DNA from: Malachius bipustulatus
Taxonomy: Eukaryota > Arthropoda > Insecta > Coleoptera > Melyridae
Assembly: GCA_910589415.1 (NCBI GenBank)
Contig: CAJUUM010000037.1
Coordinates: forward strand, 310,001 to 374,000
Direction of reading: 5' to 3'
DNA length: 64,000 bases
The notes below the pieces were generated by a model that was not told where the DNA came from, made no database searches, and worked only from the letters and a program-made list of their open reading frames with translations. Positions within the stretch are counted from its first letter, which is position 1, and each line of letters opens with the position of its first letter. Below, one piece after another: positions 21,911-32,370 of the stretch. The position numbers were made by a program, and so were the translations under genes.

Positions 21911-22679
21911 AATTATGATTAGTTAAACAGTCGAATTATTATGAAAAACTCAAGTGACCTTTTTACAAGTGTGTGTTGGTGAGTGAAACCAGTGGTGATT
22001 GTTATCACTGTCAGAAAAAAGGCCTCTCTGTCTCTCCTGTCAAGGATAAAAAGAGGATTTTTTTTGGGGCTTTTTACGGTAAAAATCGCCGTGAAACGTC
22101 GGCGACCTACAACAGATCTTCACAGTTTCTCCACAGAAGATCACAGACATCTTCTGTGGTTTCTCACTAAAGCTCAGATTCAAAATAGTAGTCACTAACT
22201 GACATTATGTTTTAATAATTATTAATTATTCCGATTCAATTTATTTGTAATCAACCTGGTCAGTCAAAGATTTATTCTGTCTAATCAATTTTACGTATTT
22301 TTGGTATAAATATTAAATTTTTTACACGAAGCAATATTCTCTTCAACATTTAGTAGTTCCCTCATCGGAGAAGAATATCTGGAATCAATGATATTTCAAA
22401 GAAAACTAAAAATTTGTCGATTTTAAGGAAGAAGTTTTGAAGTTTCAGGAAAATGTCACAAAATACCCGTTCCCAAAATGACAGGAAAGAAAGTTATTTA
22501 TAATGAATTATTGAAAAATTTCACGACAGAAGTTTCAAAACTACTATCTGCACAATAATTCAAGATATTGTACAAAAAGAAGTATGAATAACAACGAAGA
22601 AATTAAACGAAAACCATCTAATGGAATTGATGCTGAAACAATAATTGCCTTAAATGGTAATGTTTTTTTCTAATTCATC
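21911..22679. other. No confirmed gene
   Basis: Short frames at 21973-22198 include a CYHCQKKG-like stretch but are too short and unsupported. The segment 22440-22640 has an AT-rich frame starting MSQNTRSQNDRK with several stops, possibly a LINE ORF1 remnant. No terminal repeats were seen. Confidence 0.35.
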
Positions 22680-22945
22680 AACCAAACGCATGCAAAGGCA
22701 GCCCGTCGAGCCGATGATGCCGGATATGATGTTGCCGCGAGAGAGCGTCAGGACCGGCGTACGCTCTAAGCTAACTCGTAACGTAACCGGAATATAAACA
22801 GTGATTGATGTCACGTTTTTTGGAATGCAAATGCAAAATAAATGCAAAATTTCAAAATAATAATAATAATTGTGCTACTGTTAATCTCGAAAGTGAAGAA
22901 AATTGATGGAACTTAGAAGACGCGGGTGGAAATAATTACAAACTT
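22680..22945. mobile_element. MITE family C copy 3, truncated
   Basis: It shares the interior block near 22825-22850 (TGCAAATGCAAAATAAATGC), the following TTAATCTCGAA segment and the end ACGCGGGTGGAAATAATTAC with the elements at 3309-3881 and 9702-11970. About half of the interior and the left terminus are missing. Confidence 0.65.
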
Positions 22946-23262
22946 TCTTTTACTTCTCCTGAAAATTTACGTTTTTTTGAGTTGTGTCAGTTTTCTTTCG
23001 GATGAGCGCGATTTGTGGATATACGGACACAAAATGTGAGTAAATCAGGAACAAGCAGTTTTGATAAACATGGCAAAAAAGAACCTGGTAATAAAAGTAG
23101 GCCTGCCGACTTACGAAACATTCATGACTATATCTCAAAATTTCCAAATTATGAGTCACTATAGCAGGAGAGATACAAAAAAATGTTTTCCACATCCAGA
23201 CCTTAATATAACAAAAATTGGTATAACTGCTTTTTAGCTTTCCGTAATTGCACTCTATTACC
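22946..23262. other. No gene seen
   Basis: AT-rich, with no coding frame, repeat or structured element that I can support. Confidence 0.4.
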
Positions 23263-23512
23263 CCCACTACATGTTGTCTGCTTGCGACCGGCTGACTACT
23301 CTCAGCGTTGCCACATGCTGTTCGTTCTACTACGTTCTGCAGACAATCTCGGCCCAAGCGTCCTTCCTCCTGGTTCGCTTCGCTCCCCGCCCGCTTAGAT
23401 CATTCTATCTCTATATCTATCACAGCTGCTCTGGTCAAGGAAAGTGCAACTCGTCTGTTTACGTATTGTAAATAAAAATATTACTACTAGGCCCGGCCGG
23501 CATTCTCGTTAC
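23263..23512 (+). mobile_element. Candidate solo LTR
   Basis: A GC-richer block ending TATTGTAAATAAAAATATTA, then GGCATTCTCGTTACA, which gives a polyadenylation signal followed by a CA border. The last ~120 bp recur inverted at 40798-40927. The start is tentatively a TGT near 23273. No internal retroviral sequence is attached to either copy, so a solo LTR is the simplest reading, but the 5' border is uncertain. Confidence 0.45.
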
Positions 23513-23703
23513 AAATAATAATTATTATTGAGACGATAACGCTCGGTAAGTCAGGTCTTTGGTCAGGGTAGGTTTTTTTCCCTTGCCTTACGGCTTTTTA
23601 TATGTCATCTAAATTTTATAATTTACTTACTTGAAATTTTAGGGAAAAAAATTCCTAACCTGACCAATGACCTGAGGCGTAGGAGCCAGGGGAATATTGA
23701 ATT

Positions 23704-24087
23704 GAGCGACATGGGTATAGGGAGATTTGTCTTCTACTTTCGGATTGCGTGTGTCTCTAGGAGTACCAAGGTACCATTGAATTTTTGCGGCGGCAAGTAA
23801 TAGTTGAGAAATAAGGCCTTAAAGTGTCATCATCCTTGCCCTACTACGTATATTCGAACATTATGCGCTTGAACAGGAAGCACGCTCTTCATCGTCGTGT
23901 GTAGCAACGGATGCTTCCTGTTCGAGCGCATATGTTCAAAGATTAGGGCAAGGATGATGACACTTTAAGGCCTTATTTCTCGACTATTACTTGCCGGCGC
24001 AAAAATTCAATGGTACCTTGATACTCCCAGAGACACAAGCTGCTATCCGATAGTATAAGCCATTTCGCCCTATACCCATGCCACTCA
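23704..24087. mobile_element. Fold-back element with ~170-bp arms
   Basis: Arm one (23704-23882) and arm two (23912-24087) are inverse complements over most of their length, for example ATGGGTATAGGG against CCCTATACCCAT at the outer ends and GAACAGGAAGCA against TGCTTCCTGTTC at the inner ends. The loop is only about 28 bases. A few indels have accumulated in one arm. No protein is encoded. Near-complete pairing suggests recent origin or gene conversion between arms. Confidence 0.85.
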
Positions 24088-24545
24088 TCTCCATAATGAC
24101 AAAATTTAGCAAAATGCAACTCACAAAATCGGCAGTGTGTGATCCAGTATGATGGGCCAGCGGCTTACAGACTGTTTCAGCATCCCCCTTCATTGAAATT
24201 TGATCTGCCAGCAGCCATGTGTTCAGCGTCTCACCTGTAGCTCCTTCCTGTTTCTGCAGCTTTGTCTCCTTCATCCAGAACTGGTTGGAGGATAAGGTCC
24301 TTTTGCTGTTACTCGGAAGTAGAACTTTACTGTTGGTGCCCTGCCATTAGGTATCCCCTGTGAAAAAGACGAAAGTCTCTTTAAGGCCTGTGCCTGTGAC
24401 AACATAATACTTACAATTACCTGCTTCATGCTTAATGTAACAGGAGCTCAGCTAATGTTGTCATTGTCGTCATCATTATTGCTTGAGCTTGTATAGAAAC
24501 GACGAAACACGAAACGATATTATTATTAATAAATAAATATTATTA
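24088..24545. other. No gene seen
   Basis: No supported frame. A short AT-rich repeat lies at about 24505-24545, next to the start of the following repeat. Confidence 0.4.
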
Positions 24546-25479
24546 GTTTCGTTGGCGGATGCGATTCAGAACAGTACAGAACAGAACCGATAACCGATTG
24601 TCGATTCCGAACCCCGAATCAGTCAGAACTATTCCGGATTGTCAATGCCGCCGACAGTGTGACGTCACTAGGCTGGGCTAAGTGTAAACGGTTCCAAGTA
24701 GACAAACCGTTCACGTGGCCAGTTTGTCGTGATTTAGTTGAAGTTTTAAGTTCACGTGGTCCTATAAGTTTGACTTATTGCGGTTGTTTTCAGGCATTGG
24801 CTTGCGATCGCCATCAATTAATACTGAATTGAACCAAATCATATTTTAGGTTTCCGCGTGGAGCTCGAGCCGTCTGTCAGTAGTTAAATTTTTATCACTA
24901 AAAAATTCGCATTTTCTGCAATCAAAAGTTTACAGCAACTTTGGCAACTCTGTAACTGGCAAATGCTTGTTTATTTGAAACCGTAACCGGTTTCCCCGAC
25001 CACTGACGTCATCACTGACGGCGTCTATATACAGGGTGTTGATTTTCAAAACGGGCCATAGGGAATAGAGCATATTATAGCATTAACCCATTTTTAAATA
25101 GAACCCGACTTTATTATTACCTACTGACTTATAAAGTTTTATTATTAGATTGTCAAAACGTAGAAACGTCATTATTGTTTAGGCAAAGCATGCTATATTT
25201 TGTGATTAAGCTTTAACAATTATTTGAACTTTTACTGAAGAATTTTAGAAAACAACGTGAAATTATAAATTAATTTCTGATGTCAAGCGTTATGCGCAAT
25301 AATTTTAGCTTCATTTTGATTCCAAAACCATTTCTGTCAGTTTAAACGGCGAGCAGGAATCCTCAAAAACCACTTTTGCAATGCTAATCCCCTATGGCCC
25401 GCTTTGAAAATCAACACCCTGTATAGAGCGCATGTCAAGTGCGAACTGGTTCAGGATTTTAATTTACCGCGAACGAAGC
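24546..25479. mobile_element. Repeat family D, long copy
   Basis: The left end AGTTTCGTTGGCGGATGCGA and right end TACCGCGAACGAAGC form a rough terminal inverted repeat. The inner parts match the short copy at 37391-37523 (reverse orientation), in blocks around TCCGGATTGT and GCGAACTGGTTCAGGATTTT. An unrelated TA-flanked MITE is nested inside. No protein was found. The superfamily is unclear and the duplication at the ends is not resolved. Confidence 0.5.
25032..25421. mobile_element. TA-type MITE nested in family D
   Basis: The left end CAGGGTGTTGATTTTCAAAA and right end TTTGAAAATCAACACCCTG are inverted repeats of about 31 bp, both bordered by TA. The interior is non-coding. CAGGGTG ends with TA targets suggest an IS630/Tc1/mariner-driven element. 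Confidence 0.8.
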
Positions 25480-25550
25480 AGTGACCGGATGAGAAATCCT
25501 AACTGTCAGATGATAAATGATGCCGTCCAGTGATGTGACGTATATTTGCT

Positions 25551-25661
25551 TACCTCTATTCTTTACGCGATTGTTTACTGGTAAGCAATTCATTCTTTAC
25601 ATGGACTTTTTGGAGGTAAAAAGAATGTAAAGACGGTAAAGAATGTAAAGAATGTAAAGAA
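25551..25661. repeat. ATTCTTTAC/GTAAAGAAT motif cluster 1
   Basis: At least five copies of ATTCTTTAC, GTAAAGAAT or close variants in about 110 bp, arranged first in one orientation and then the other. The cluster and its right flank are homologous and co-oriented to the cluster at 27047-27152. Such arrays resemble transposase-binding subterminal repeats. It adjoins the 3' side of the THAP remnant. Confidence 0.7.
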
Positions 25662-25699
25662 AACAAACAATAAACAATGCAAATTTATGCTTATTATTG

Positions 25700-26601
25700 C
25701 TTATCCAGTTAATAATAGTTATATAATATTTGATGAGTTTTATTGGGATTTAAAAGTTGTCTTGGCACACCTCTACACTCATATCCTGGAACACTTTCAC
25801 ACACACTACCACAGCTGGTATATTCCTTCGGAAATCAATCTGATAAATATACAGTTTATCAGTGCTTACTTCACACTTCCACAAACTCATATCTACATGT
25901 TCCTTGTGTAACTGTTCTTAAGTAAGACTATCAAAATCCTTGATGATATCACTAGACATCCACTGCTCCATTTGTTGTTCATACTTCATGTTGCTGAAAC
26001 ATTTCTTCTCTTCGAACAGAAGGATCTCTTCGTTTTGGCATGGTTCGTTTGCTTAAATACGATGGAAGATTAGGAAACAAAGTTGGTACAGCACCAGGAC
26101 TAAGTACTGGCCTTGTTCTTGTTTTATATTTGTTGTTCTAATAATACTCAACAAATAATATTTTCAAGATTTATTTAATACTCAAACTTACAGTAACAAC
26201 ACCATCATGAACAACAATGATTATTCTGTTCCTTTTTTCAACAGCATCTACCTTCATCATTAGTCCTTGCGCGACATGCGCATTCCTTCGCACTGTTGTC
26301 ACCTCTCGCAAACTATCTTAAATTCTAGTAACAATTACATCTCTCTACAGTTCTAATGAAACTTTTTTTCACTCCACTTCCATCAATATACACCTCCTCC
26401 CTTGAAATTAAATTAGCCTCAAAATGTTTTTCACAAACGACAGCTCGATTTCCTGGAGTCCAATCCTTCCTTGGGATGTTTTTCAACCACACTCTTCGAG
26501 CTGCCTCCTCTCGTGGAATTCTAAAAACCGATATGGTGTCTTCTTGAGACTTGTAATTACTAATTACTCTTGCAACCGGGAACAGCACATGTATCTGGCA
26601 T
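25700..26601 (-). pseudogene. THAP-domain protein remnant
   Basis: The minus strand starts MPDTCAVPGCKSN, is shifted by a tandem 7-bp duplication (AGTAATT twice, about 26548-26561), then continues YKSQEDTISVFRIP, IPRKDWTP and AVVCEKHF. These supply the C2-CH zinc ligands and the conserved Trp/Pro of a THAP DNA-binding domain. Downstream at about 26080 a frame reads PVLSPGAVPTLFPNLPSYL, the linker commonly following THAP domains. A GTAAGT donor lies near 26195. Stops after this show decay. THAP domains occur in P-element-type transposases and domesticated host proteins; the neighbouring motif clusters favour a transposon origin. Confidence 0.75.
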
Positions 26602-26619
26602 TTTGTAGGTAGCTAAAAA

Positions 26620-27020
26620 TAAAGTGAAGTGGAGTTACTGTATGTCTTTGCGAATCATTTATGAAAGTAACTGTAAAAATTGCTACCTAATCAAAACAAT
26701 GGTTAAAAAGTGTAGGTATATTCTAATATAACTGCATGCGAAAGGAAATATTTATTTCTCTTACCTTATACTTATACCTGCAATATTTTTTGTTGGGTTA
26801 ATAAATGATGTTTTCTTTCTTGTTCGTATTTTTTTTTGATCGTATGTACAAAAAAATCACTAGGAATACTATTATACATCAAAATTGAACATTAATTAAA
26901 AAGAATTCAACCACCTAATAAGTAAAATACTTATAACTTCAAACTTCTATAACCACGCCACGAGAACACGAGATCGACACGGCACGCCACGTTGCCATAT
27001 TTCAGTCCTCCTGTTCTGCC
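26620..27020. other. No gene seen
   Basis: AT-rich sequence upstream of the THAP remnant. No TATA box, terminal repeat or coding frame is convincing. Confidence 0.35.
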
Positions 27021-27046
27021 TGGTTAAAGAATGCCATGGCATGGCC

Positions 27047-27152
27047 GTATTCTTTACCTCTATTCTTTACGGGTAAAGAATTCATTCTTTACATGGACTT
27101 TTTTCGGAGTAAACCAGGTAAAGAAAGGCAAATACGTAAAGAATGTAAAGAA
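27047..27152. repeat. ATTCTTTAC/GTAAAGAAT motif cluster 2
   Basis: It contains about six copies of the motif, with the central TTTACGGGTAAAGAATTCAT and ACATGGACTTTTTT shared in order with the cluster at 25551. The right flank (CAGTTAATAATAA-like) is shared too, so both are copies of the same element end. Confidence 0.7.
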
Positions 27153-27535
27153 AAAGAAAAAAAAAAAGAAGAATAAATAATTCAAATCATGATTATTACT
27201 CCTTAAGCAGTTAATAATAATTTATGTATCTAATTAATTATACTAAATAATAATAAATTATGTATGCCTAATTTTTTATTGATTGAATGAGTATTATGAT
27301 TATTATTGGTAACCCTAACCCTACATTTTAGCTGGACTGAAATTAATGTTAAATAAGGTTGAGTAATTAATAAGAAAGCAAAAAGGCAGGTTTTCTTGGT
27401 TTATTTATTTAACTCAGTTACACTATTTGTATTCCAGTATTTCTCACTATAATTAGTTAGAATCGAGAATTTTCAAAGATAAATACCTACACATGTGAAC
27501 GTTTTTTAGATCGGTTAAATGTTAACCGATTTATT

Positions 27536-27536
<1 letters not shown>

Positions 27537-27568
<32 letters not shown>

Positions 27569-28060
27569 GCTTTATTTCCAACAGGCTAAAAACCCAATAA
27601 GAGGAAATATACAAAATAATATACAATAAGAAAAAGTACTAGGTATTAACTAACTAATTAATCTATAATACCCATTTATAATACTCACTTATAACAAATA
27701 CTTATTTATTAACATATTTTTAATTACAACCAATTAGTAAAACTAATAACCAGTAACTAATAACACACTCGACAAATCACTCCCTAATAAGAGAATTATG
27801 ATAATTGATGTAGTGAATTCTGTAATTCTGATGCTAGCATAGGAATCTGTATGGATGTCACATGCATGGGAGATGTTGTTGAATTCATGAGACACCAATG
27901 ATTACGGAGCAGTTCGAAATATATTGGTCCTATGGTTAGGCACTGTGAAGGTGGGAACATGTCGGAAAGAGAACTTGGGAACATTAAAAGAAATCTTTGA
28001 AAGTAGCTAGGAACAGTCCACACTGCCATTTGGTAATCCATAGAGAAATTTGATTATAGG
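27537..28060 (-). mobile_element. LINE 3' end with (TTA)n tail
   Basis: On the minus strand a decayed ORF2 C terminus reads VPKFSFRHVPTFTVPNHRTN followed by a stop and further in-frame residues. After a 3' UTR comes AATAAAGC and a (TTA)n tail at 27537-27566. The pattern fits the C-terminal end of CR1- or Jockey-type ORF2. Everything upstream is missing. Confidence 0.65.
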
Positions 28061-28198
28061 TATAGCCCAGCAAACACCAGGACATGCTAAGCACGTAGCA
28101 TACACATAGCAGTGGTAGCATGTTACATCCGCATTAAAGTGCTCCGCATGTTCATGGGAGGTGCTCAAGTACGAGTAATGTCAGCAACCTACTAGCAT

Positions 28199-28390
28199 TA
28201 GAGACACATGTCTGACACACCACCCATAAACTTCTTGAGCACATTACTGATACACATGTCAAACATGTCTCCTAGACACATTAAATGTCAGCAACAAGCA
28301 CACACTATAGACACATGTCTGACACAGCACAGATGAAATATGTTGAGCACATTACTGATACATATGTCTAGCACGAAATGTACACACCTC
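28199..28390. repeat. Two-unit ~110-bp tandem repeat
   Basis: Two successive units each contain AGACACATGTCTGACACA and, about 35 bp later, GAGCACATTACTGATACA. The match decays towards the end of unit two. It lies near the end of the CCCAGCAAACA element and may be a subterminal array. Confidence 0.65.
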
Positions 28391-28442
28391 ACATAGACAT
28401 ACTTATTCTTCAGGGTTTTTCTCGGGATATATCCTAGGTGAG

Positions 28443-29103
28443 TATAGAGTTTGTCCCCGCAGATAAATGAAACGACTCTTATAAGAGATCAATAATTTCC
28501 ATTTTGAATTTTAATTTTTTGCTTGGTTAAAGACTTATTTCTGACATTATTATTTTAGCTTTGAAAAATAATCATGGATTGGAAATTAAAAAAAAAATCT
28601 ATTTTTCAGTGAAGTAAACTGCCATGTAAATGCAATAAAAAGTTATTTAAAAAGTTGTTAAGAATCAACATTTAGGTCTTTATACCAAATTTCATATTTT
28701 TGTTAAAAAAAAATTTGTAAAATCACATAAAATAAATGAAAAATCATATTTAGCCTTAAATTTTGGTATAAAGACCTTAAATTGATTCTAAACAACTTTT
28801 TAAATAACTTTTTGTCGTGTTTGCCAATAAACGACACTTTTTTAATTCACAGAAAACTAGAAAAGTTTTTCAAAATTTCCAAGACATACTTACTTGTTTT
28901 TTCACAATGAAAATAGTTAGGTATCTTAGACAAGAATAAAAAATCTAATCTAAGACAATAATAAAAAAATAAAGAAATAAAAAAAAATAATAAAAAAAAA
29001 GTCTTTGACCAAGCAGAGGCTGAACGCCAAAAAATTAAAATTCAAATCGAGAACTTTTTACCTTTTATAAGAGTCTTTCTACCTATCCGGGAACACACTG
29101 TAT
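28443..29103. mobile_element. Fold-back element, nested
   Basis: Nested inverted blocks: GACTCTTATAAG near 28475 against 29075, TTGCTTGGTTAAAGACTT near 28518 against 29000, and AAAGTTATTTAAAAAGTTGT near 28640 against 28800. The right end reads CGGGAACACACTG then TA. The loop is short and AT-rich. No protein is present. Confidence 0.7.
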
Positions 29104-29739
29104 AATAAATGATTAATGCACACAAAACATAATAAAAATAATATAATTTATTGAAAAATGGAAAACACACGTCAAACATAATATGAATATTATTAAACAT
29201 AAAAACATTTACAAAAATTATAAGAATCTACTAAATATTTTAGAAAACTCCCAACTCGTAAGAATTCAAAATTAAAAGTGCATAAGAAAAATACTGGTAT
29301 TACAAAAAAAAAAAACTATATAAAGTAAAAAAAAATTAAGTACTAATTTATCACATATTTTAAAAAAATCCAACCGGAAAAAATTGAAACTTGAAAGCGC
29401 ATAAGAAAGCGTGCACTTAAATATTACAAAAATATTGAAAAAAAACTCTCAAACTTGGAACACTGACACAGAGACATAAACGACACTGGCTGTGAGTTGT
29501 GAGTGTGAGTCTGACGCCAGTTACCACATAAAACACAAAGGACAAAGGTATGCCTCGTTATAGTGTGCGGGAGACATTGCCGAGATGTGTTGTACTGGTG
29601 CTACTGTTACAACGCCAAATATGTCTCAAGAGGATGTGTCAGACACATCAGATGCACGTAGACAAGAGACTTCCTTTTCGCACTCAGAGGCGATATGCAC
29701 AGCATGCAACATGTCACAGAATGTTTGCTGGGAGGGGAT

Positions 29740-30002
29740 CTCCGAGTTTTTAAGGAACAAAAATTAAACCTTTCTAATAGTGCCGACTGATCCGTTCCTC
29801 TTTCAGGATAAACGCCATCCAAGCTGTATGCCAAAAAGTTGAGGACGTTATTTAACATGCAGTTGCAATTACCTACTGTGACAAATTTCAACAGTACGTC
29901 CCATTCCCATTGTAAGCATAGCTGACGGCATAAACTGTGGCAATATAGTTTCTTTGCTAACGGAATCGGTTCATTTACGATTTCAGTTAGTTTGTCTCCT
30001 CC
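29740..30002. other. No confirmed gene
   Basis: A minus-strand frame across 29607-30044 is open but has no recognisable domain, and its outer part is transposon terminus. It may be the interior of an unidentified protein, since its composition is closer to coding than its surroundings. Confidence 0.3.
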
Positions 30003-30475
30003 CAGAGGCGGATTAACAAATGTGCCGCCTATAGGCTGAATCAAATCGCCGCCTATGGTAGTATTTAACCCCTGTCGTATTGGGTCCGGGGGTCCTCCCT
30101 CGGGAAATTTTTAGAATTATTTTCTAAGAAAGTGATGAAAAGATCGCAAAATTACAAAAATTTTAATTTTCATTCTGTAAATAAGTGATGCTGATTGTAA
30201 AGGCAAGCTCAGCGCCCCCTCAGTCCTTGTGCTCTATAAGCTCTAGCGCCTGATTTGACTGTGGGTAAATCAGGCCGTGTCCTTGTGGGCTTCAAAAAGA
30301 ATATGAATTCAAAGGCGAAGCAGGGTTTCGAAAGGGTTTAGAACGGTTTTTCCCTCTCGACAAAGCGCCGCAGGCAATTTTTTTTTCAATATCCAAGGTC
30401 ACGCAATTTCCCAGCACTCGAAAATTTGCCGCCGTAGACTATAGCCTACTTAGCCTAATCGGAAATCCGCCACTG
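30003..30475. mobile_element. Non-autonomous hAT-like MITE
   Basis: The left end CAGAGGCGGATT and the right end, reading CAGTGGCGGATT on the complement, match the common hAT terminus. Near-perfect 8-bp flanks TCTCCTCC (29995-30002) and TCTCCCCC (30476-30483) support an 8-bp target duplication. The interior is non-coding; a segment near 30372-30420 recurs inverted at 12953-13003. Confidence 0.8.
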
Positions 30476-30483
30476 TCTCCCCC

Positions 30484-31580
30484 GTTTGATCTCATGCATT
30501 TATTAGGAAGGCTTGTGAACCAGTAGAGTTATATAGCATTGTTAAGACCATTTTTGAGTTCCTAGACGAATTTTCCCACCCGTCAATAAACAGTTTCTAC
30601 ATGTTGAGGGATCCAGATGTGTTCTACCAATACATTTCTTGTAAGCATTAAGTAGTTGATAATATTTTGCGACTTGGTAACTTGAATCCATATTATTTGA
30701 TGATGATATGCCAGAGCTAGTCTCGCCAGATCAGAAAGCGGTCTAGCGAGCCTAATAGCAGATGGCGACTGCAGCAGTGCAACGCCAAATGACGTGTTCT
30801 ATGTCGATGGTGCTTGTGATAGTAAAAACTTGAAGCAAAACCCTAAAATGAATAAATATAATCAGTACTTCACTCAATTTTTTTATAACTGAAAGTCTCA
30901 AACATTCTTTATCAACCTTTAGGGAACCTGTATTACCGACACTGACGTTTACTAGGGTAGCGCATTCTCATTCTCACAACTTGTTGTATTAATTTCCTCT
31001 TCCAAGCTTGACTCATAAATTGGCAGTGGTACGAATGATCGTAATGATTCATTATCAGAATTTTGATTTTCGCTGTCCAATGTTCACGTTTTGGAACTTT
31101 TCCTTCTGATAATTCATAATTACTACTCGAAGTAGTGGGAATTAAATTTGCTGGTTCAGGAGGACCTCAGGTATTATTCCTAAAATGTGGAAAAATGATG
31201 CTTGAAGTGAAGTGCGAATAAAAATCAAGACCAGAATATAAGTACAATTTAATATATCTCACTCAGCCAGCAACGACTTGACTTTAACTTACCTATTATG
31301 TTATGTGCCTTTAGTCTAGAAACTGCAGTATTAGCAAGGTATTTCTCACATATTCGCATGTTCCACAACACATAAAGCATACCTAATTTTCATTGTTATC
31401 TATTTTAATTTCGGTGAACTGGAGCTCAAAATATTCCTGAGTTTTGACTTCTGCCAACCATCGTAATCTATTGTGCGTGTGTGGTAGTGGGATTCCATGA
31501 AAATTAATAAAAACATAATAATAATTTGTTATCAAAAAATCAAAACAAACATAGAACATAACCTTGCTTTTCCAATTTCC
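30484..31580. other. No gene seen
   Basis: No convincing coding frame or terminal repeats. Several short frames exist on both strands but none shows a domain. The last 100 bp lead into motif cluster 3. Confidence 0.4.
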
Positions 31581-31588
31581 ATTGTTTT

Positions 31589-31675
31589 CATTCTTTACCT
31601 ATTCTTTACGTATTGTTTACGTATTCTTTACATTCTTTACGTCAAACGTAGAGGATGAATTCTTTACGCGTAAAG
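31589..31675. repeat. ATTCTTTAC motif cluster 3 (inverted)
   Basis: Five to six copies of ATTCTTTAC or a variant, then GGATGAATTCTTTACGCGTA, which is the inverse of the signature in clusters 1 and 2. The orientation would make it the opposite end of an element starting at 27047 or 25551, but intervening insertions blur this. Confidence 0.65.
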
Positions 31676-31955
31676 GCACATCACAGATCGCTGGTCAAAA
31701 GATCGATTCAAAAACTCAGAAATCATATTATTAGCCTGGCTCTATACTGTGTTATTATTAGCTTCGTTCGCGGATACCATAGAGATGGAATAGAGAGGAG
31801 ACGACATGACGTGACACAAATGGGATCAGGTCCGCCATATTGATACCACTTTTATGTCAAACTTATGTTATGACATAAGTGAACGCTTTTTATTGAATTT
31901 AATTTGATTTAAGGACTGTCTTTAAGATCTTTGGTGTTAAATTGAAAAGCCAAAG

Positions 31956-32034
31956 ATGGTTTCTTGTGCAGTTCGTACCTGCTGTAGTAGAGACTGCACT
32001 GATAAAAAAAAACGTCCGGAATAACATTCCATAG
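31956..32034 (+). pseudogene. THAP domain first exon (frameshifted)
   Basis: It starts MVSCAVRTCCSRDCTDKKK, giving the first two Cys ligands. After a run of nine A the frame is off by one; in the shifted frame it reads SGITFH up to a GTAAGT donor at 32035. A THAP first exon normally ends at such an ITFHR position. A single lost A explains the break. Confidence 0.7.
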
Positions 32035-32136
32035 GTAAGTATCAACAATATACAGGACCGTACCTACTTGCATAGTACACTAAAAATCTAAAATTGAAAA
32101 TGACCATGATTATTTGCCGGATATTTTATATTCTTT

Positions 32137-32225
32137 TATTGACTTGAAAAACACAAAAGGTCTGCAATATCCATCTGAAGACGTGTTAAAAATATGTATG
32201 AAATGTGAGAAACATTTTTATTTAT
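32137..32225 (+). pseudogene. P-type transposase C-terminal scrap
   Basis: The short frame contains LKNTKGLQYPSEDVLKICMK then CEKHF and a stop. A G-G-L-x-Y/F-P-S-x-D-V pattern is found near the C terminus of P-element/THAP9-like transposases. Together with the THAP exon 100 bp upstream it indicates an internally deleted gene. Confidence 0.5.
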
Positions 32226-32370
32226 GAAAATTTTGCAAATAAAAATTAAGTCTGACCCTGTCGAGTCGCCATATTGTTACTCCTATAAGCTCCACCCACT
32301 GATGCCGTTTTTTAATGTACTATTAGGTGATCATAGCGGCTCCTCTCTATTCTATCTCTATGGCGGATAC

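Larger units (their letters stand above)
28067..29735. mobile_element. Possible TIR element, ends CCCAGCAAACA
   Basis: The left end CCCAGCAAACACCAGGACAT has an inverse counterpart near 29713-29735 (CCCAGCAAACATTCTGTGAC on the complement). Both ends are rich in short ACATGTCTGACACA-like motifs. The interior contains a nested fold-back element (28443-29103) and otherwise AT-rich DNA. No transposase was found and no target duplication is clear, so borders are tentative. Confidence 0.4.
31778..32362 (+). mobile_element. Short P-like (THAP) element
   Basis: The ends are inverted repeats of about 31 bp starting CATAGAGATGGAATAGAGAG and, on the other side, CATAGAGATAGAATAGAGAG. The flanks are a perfect 8-bp duplication GCGGATAC (31770-31777 and 32363-32370). 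Inside are a THAP first exon and a C-terminal coding scrap LQYPSEDVLKIC. Terminal repeats of about 31 bp, an 8-bp duplication, CA-starting ends and a THAP exon match the P-element superfamily. The 585-bp size implies a large internal deletion. Confidence 0.82.

Noticed and set aside
28170..28400. CRISPR-like spaced repeats
   Set aside because: Only two imperfect long units, no regular spacers, and a eukaryotic context.
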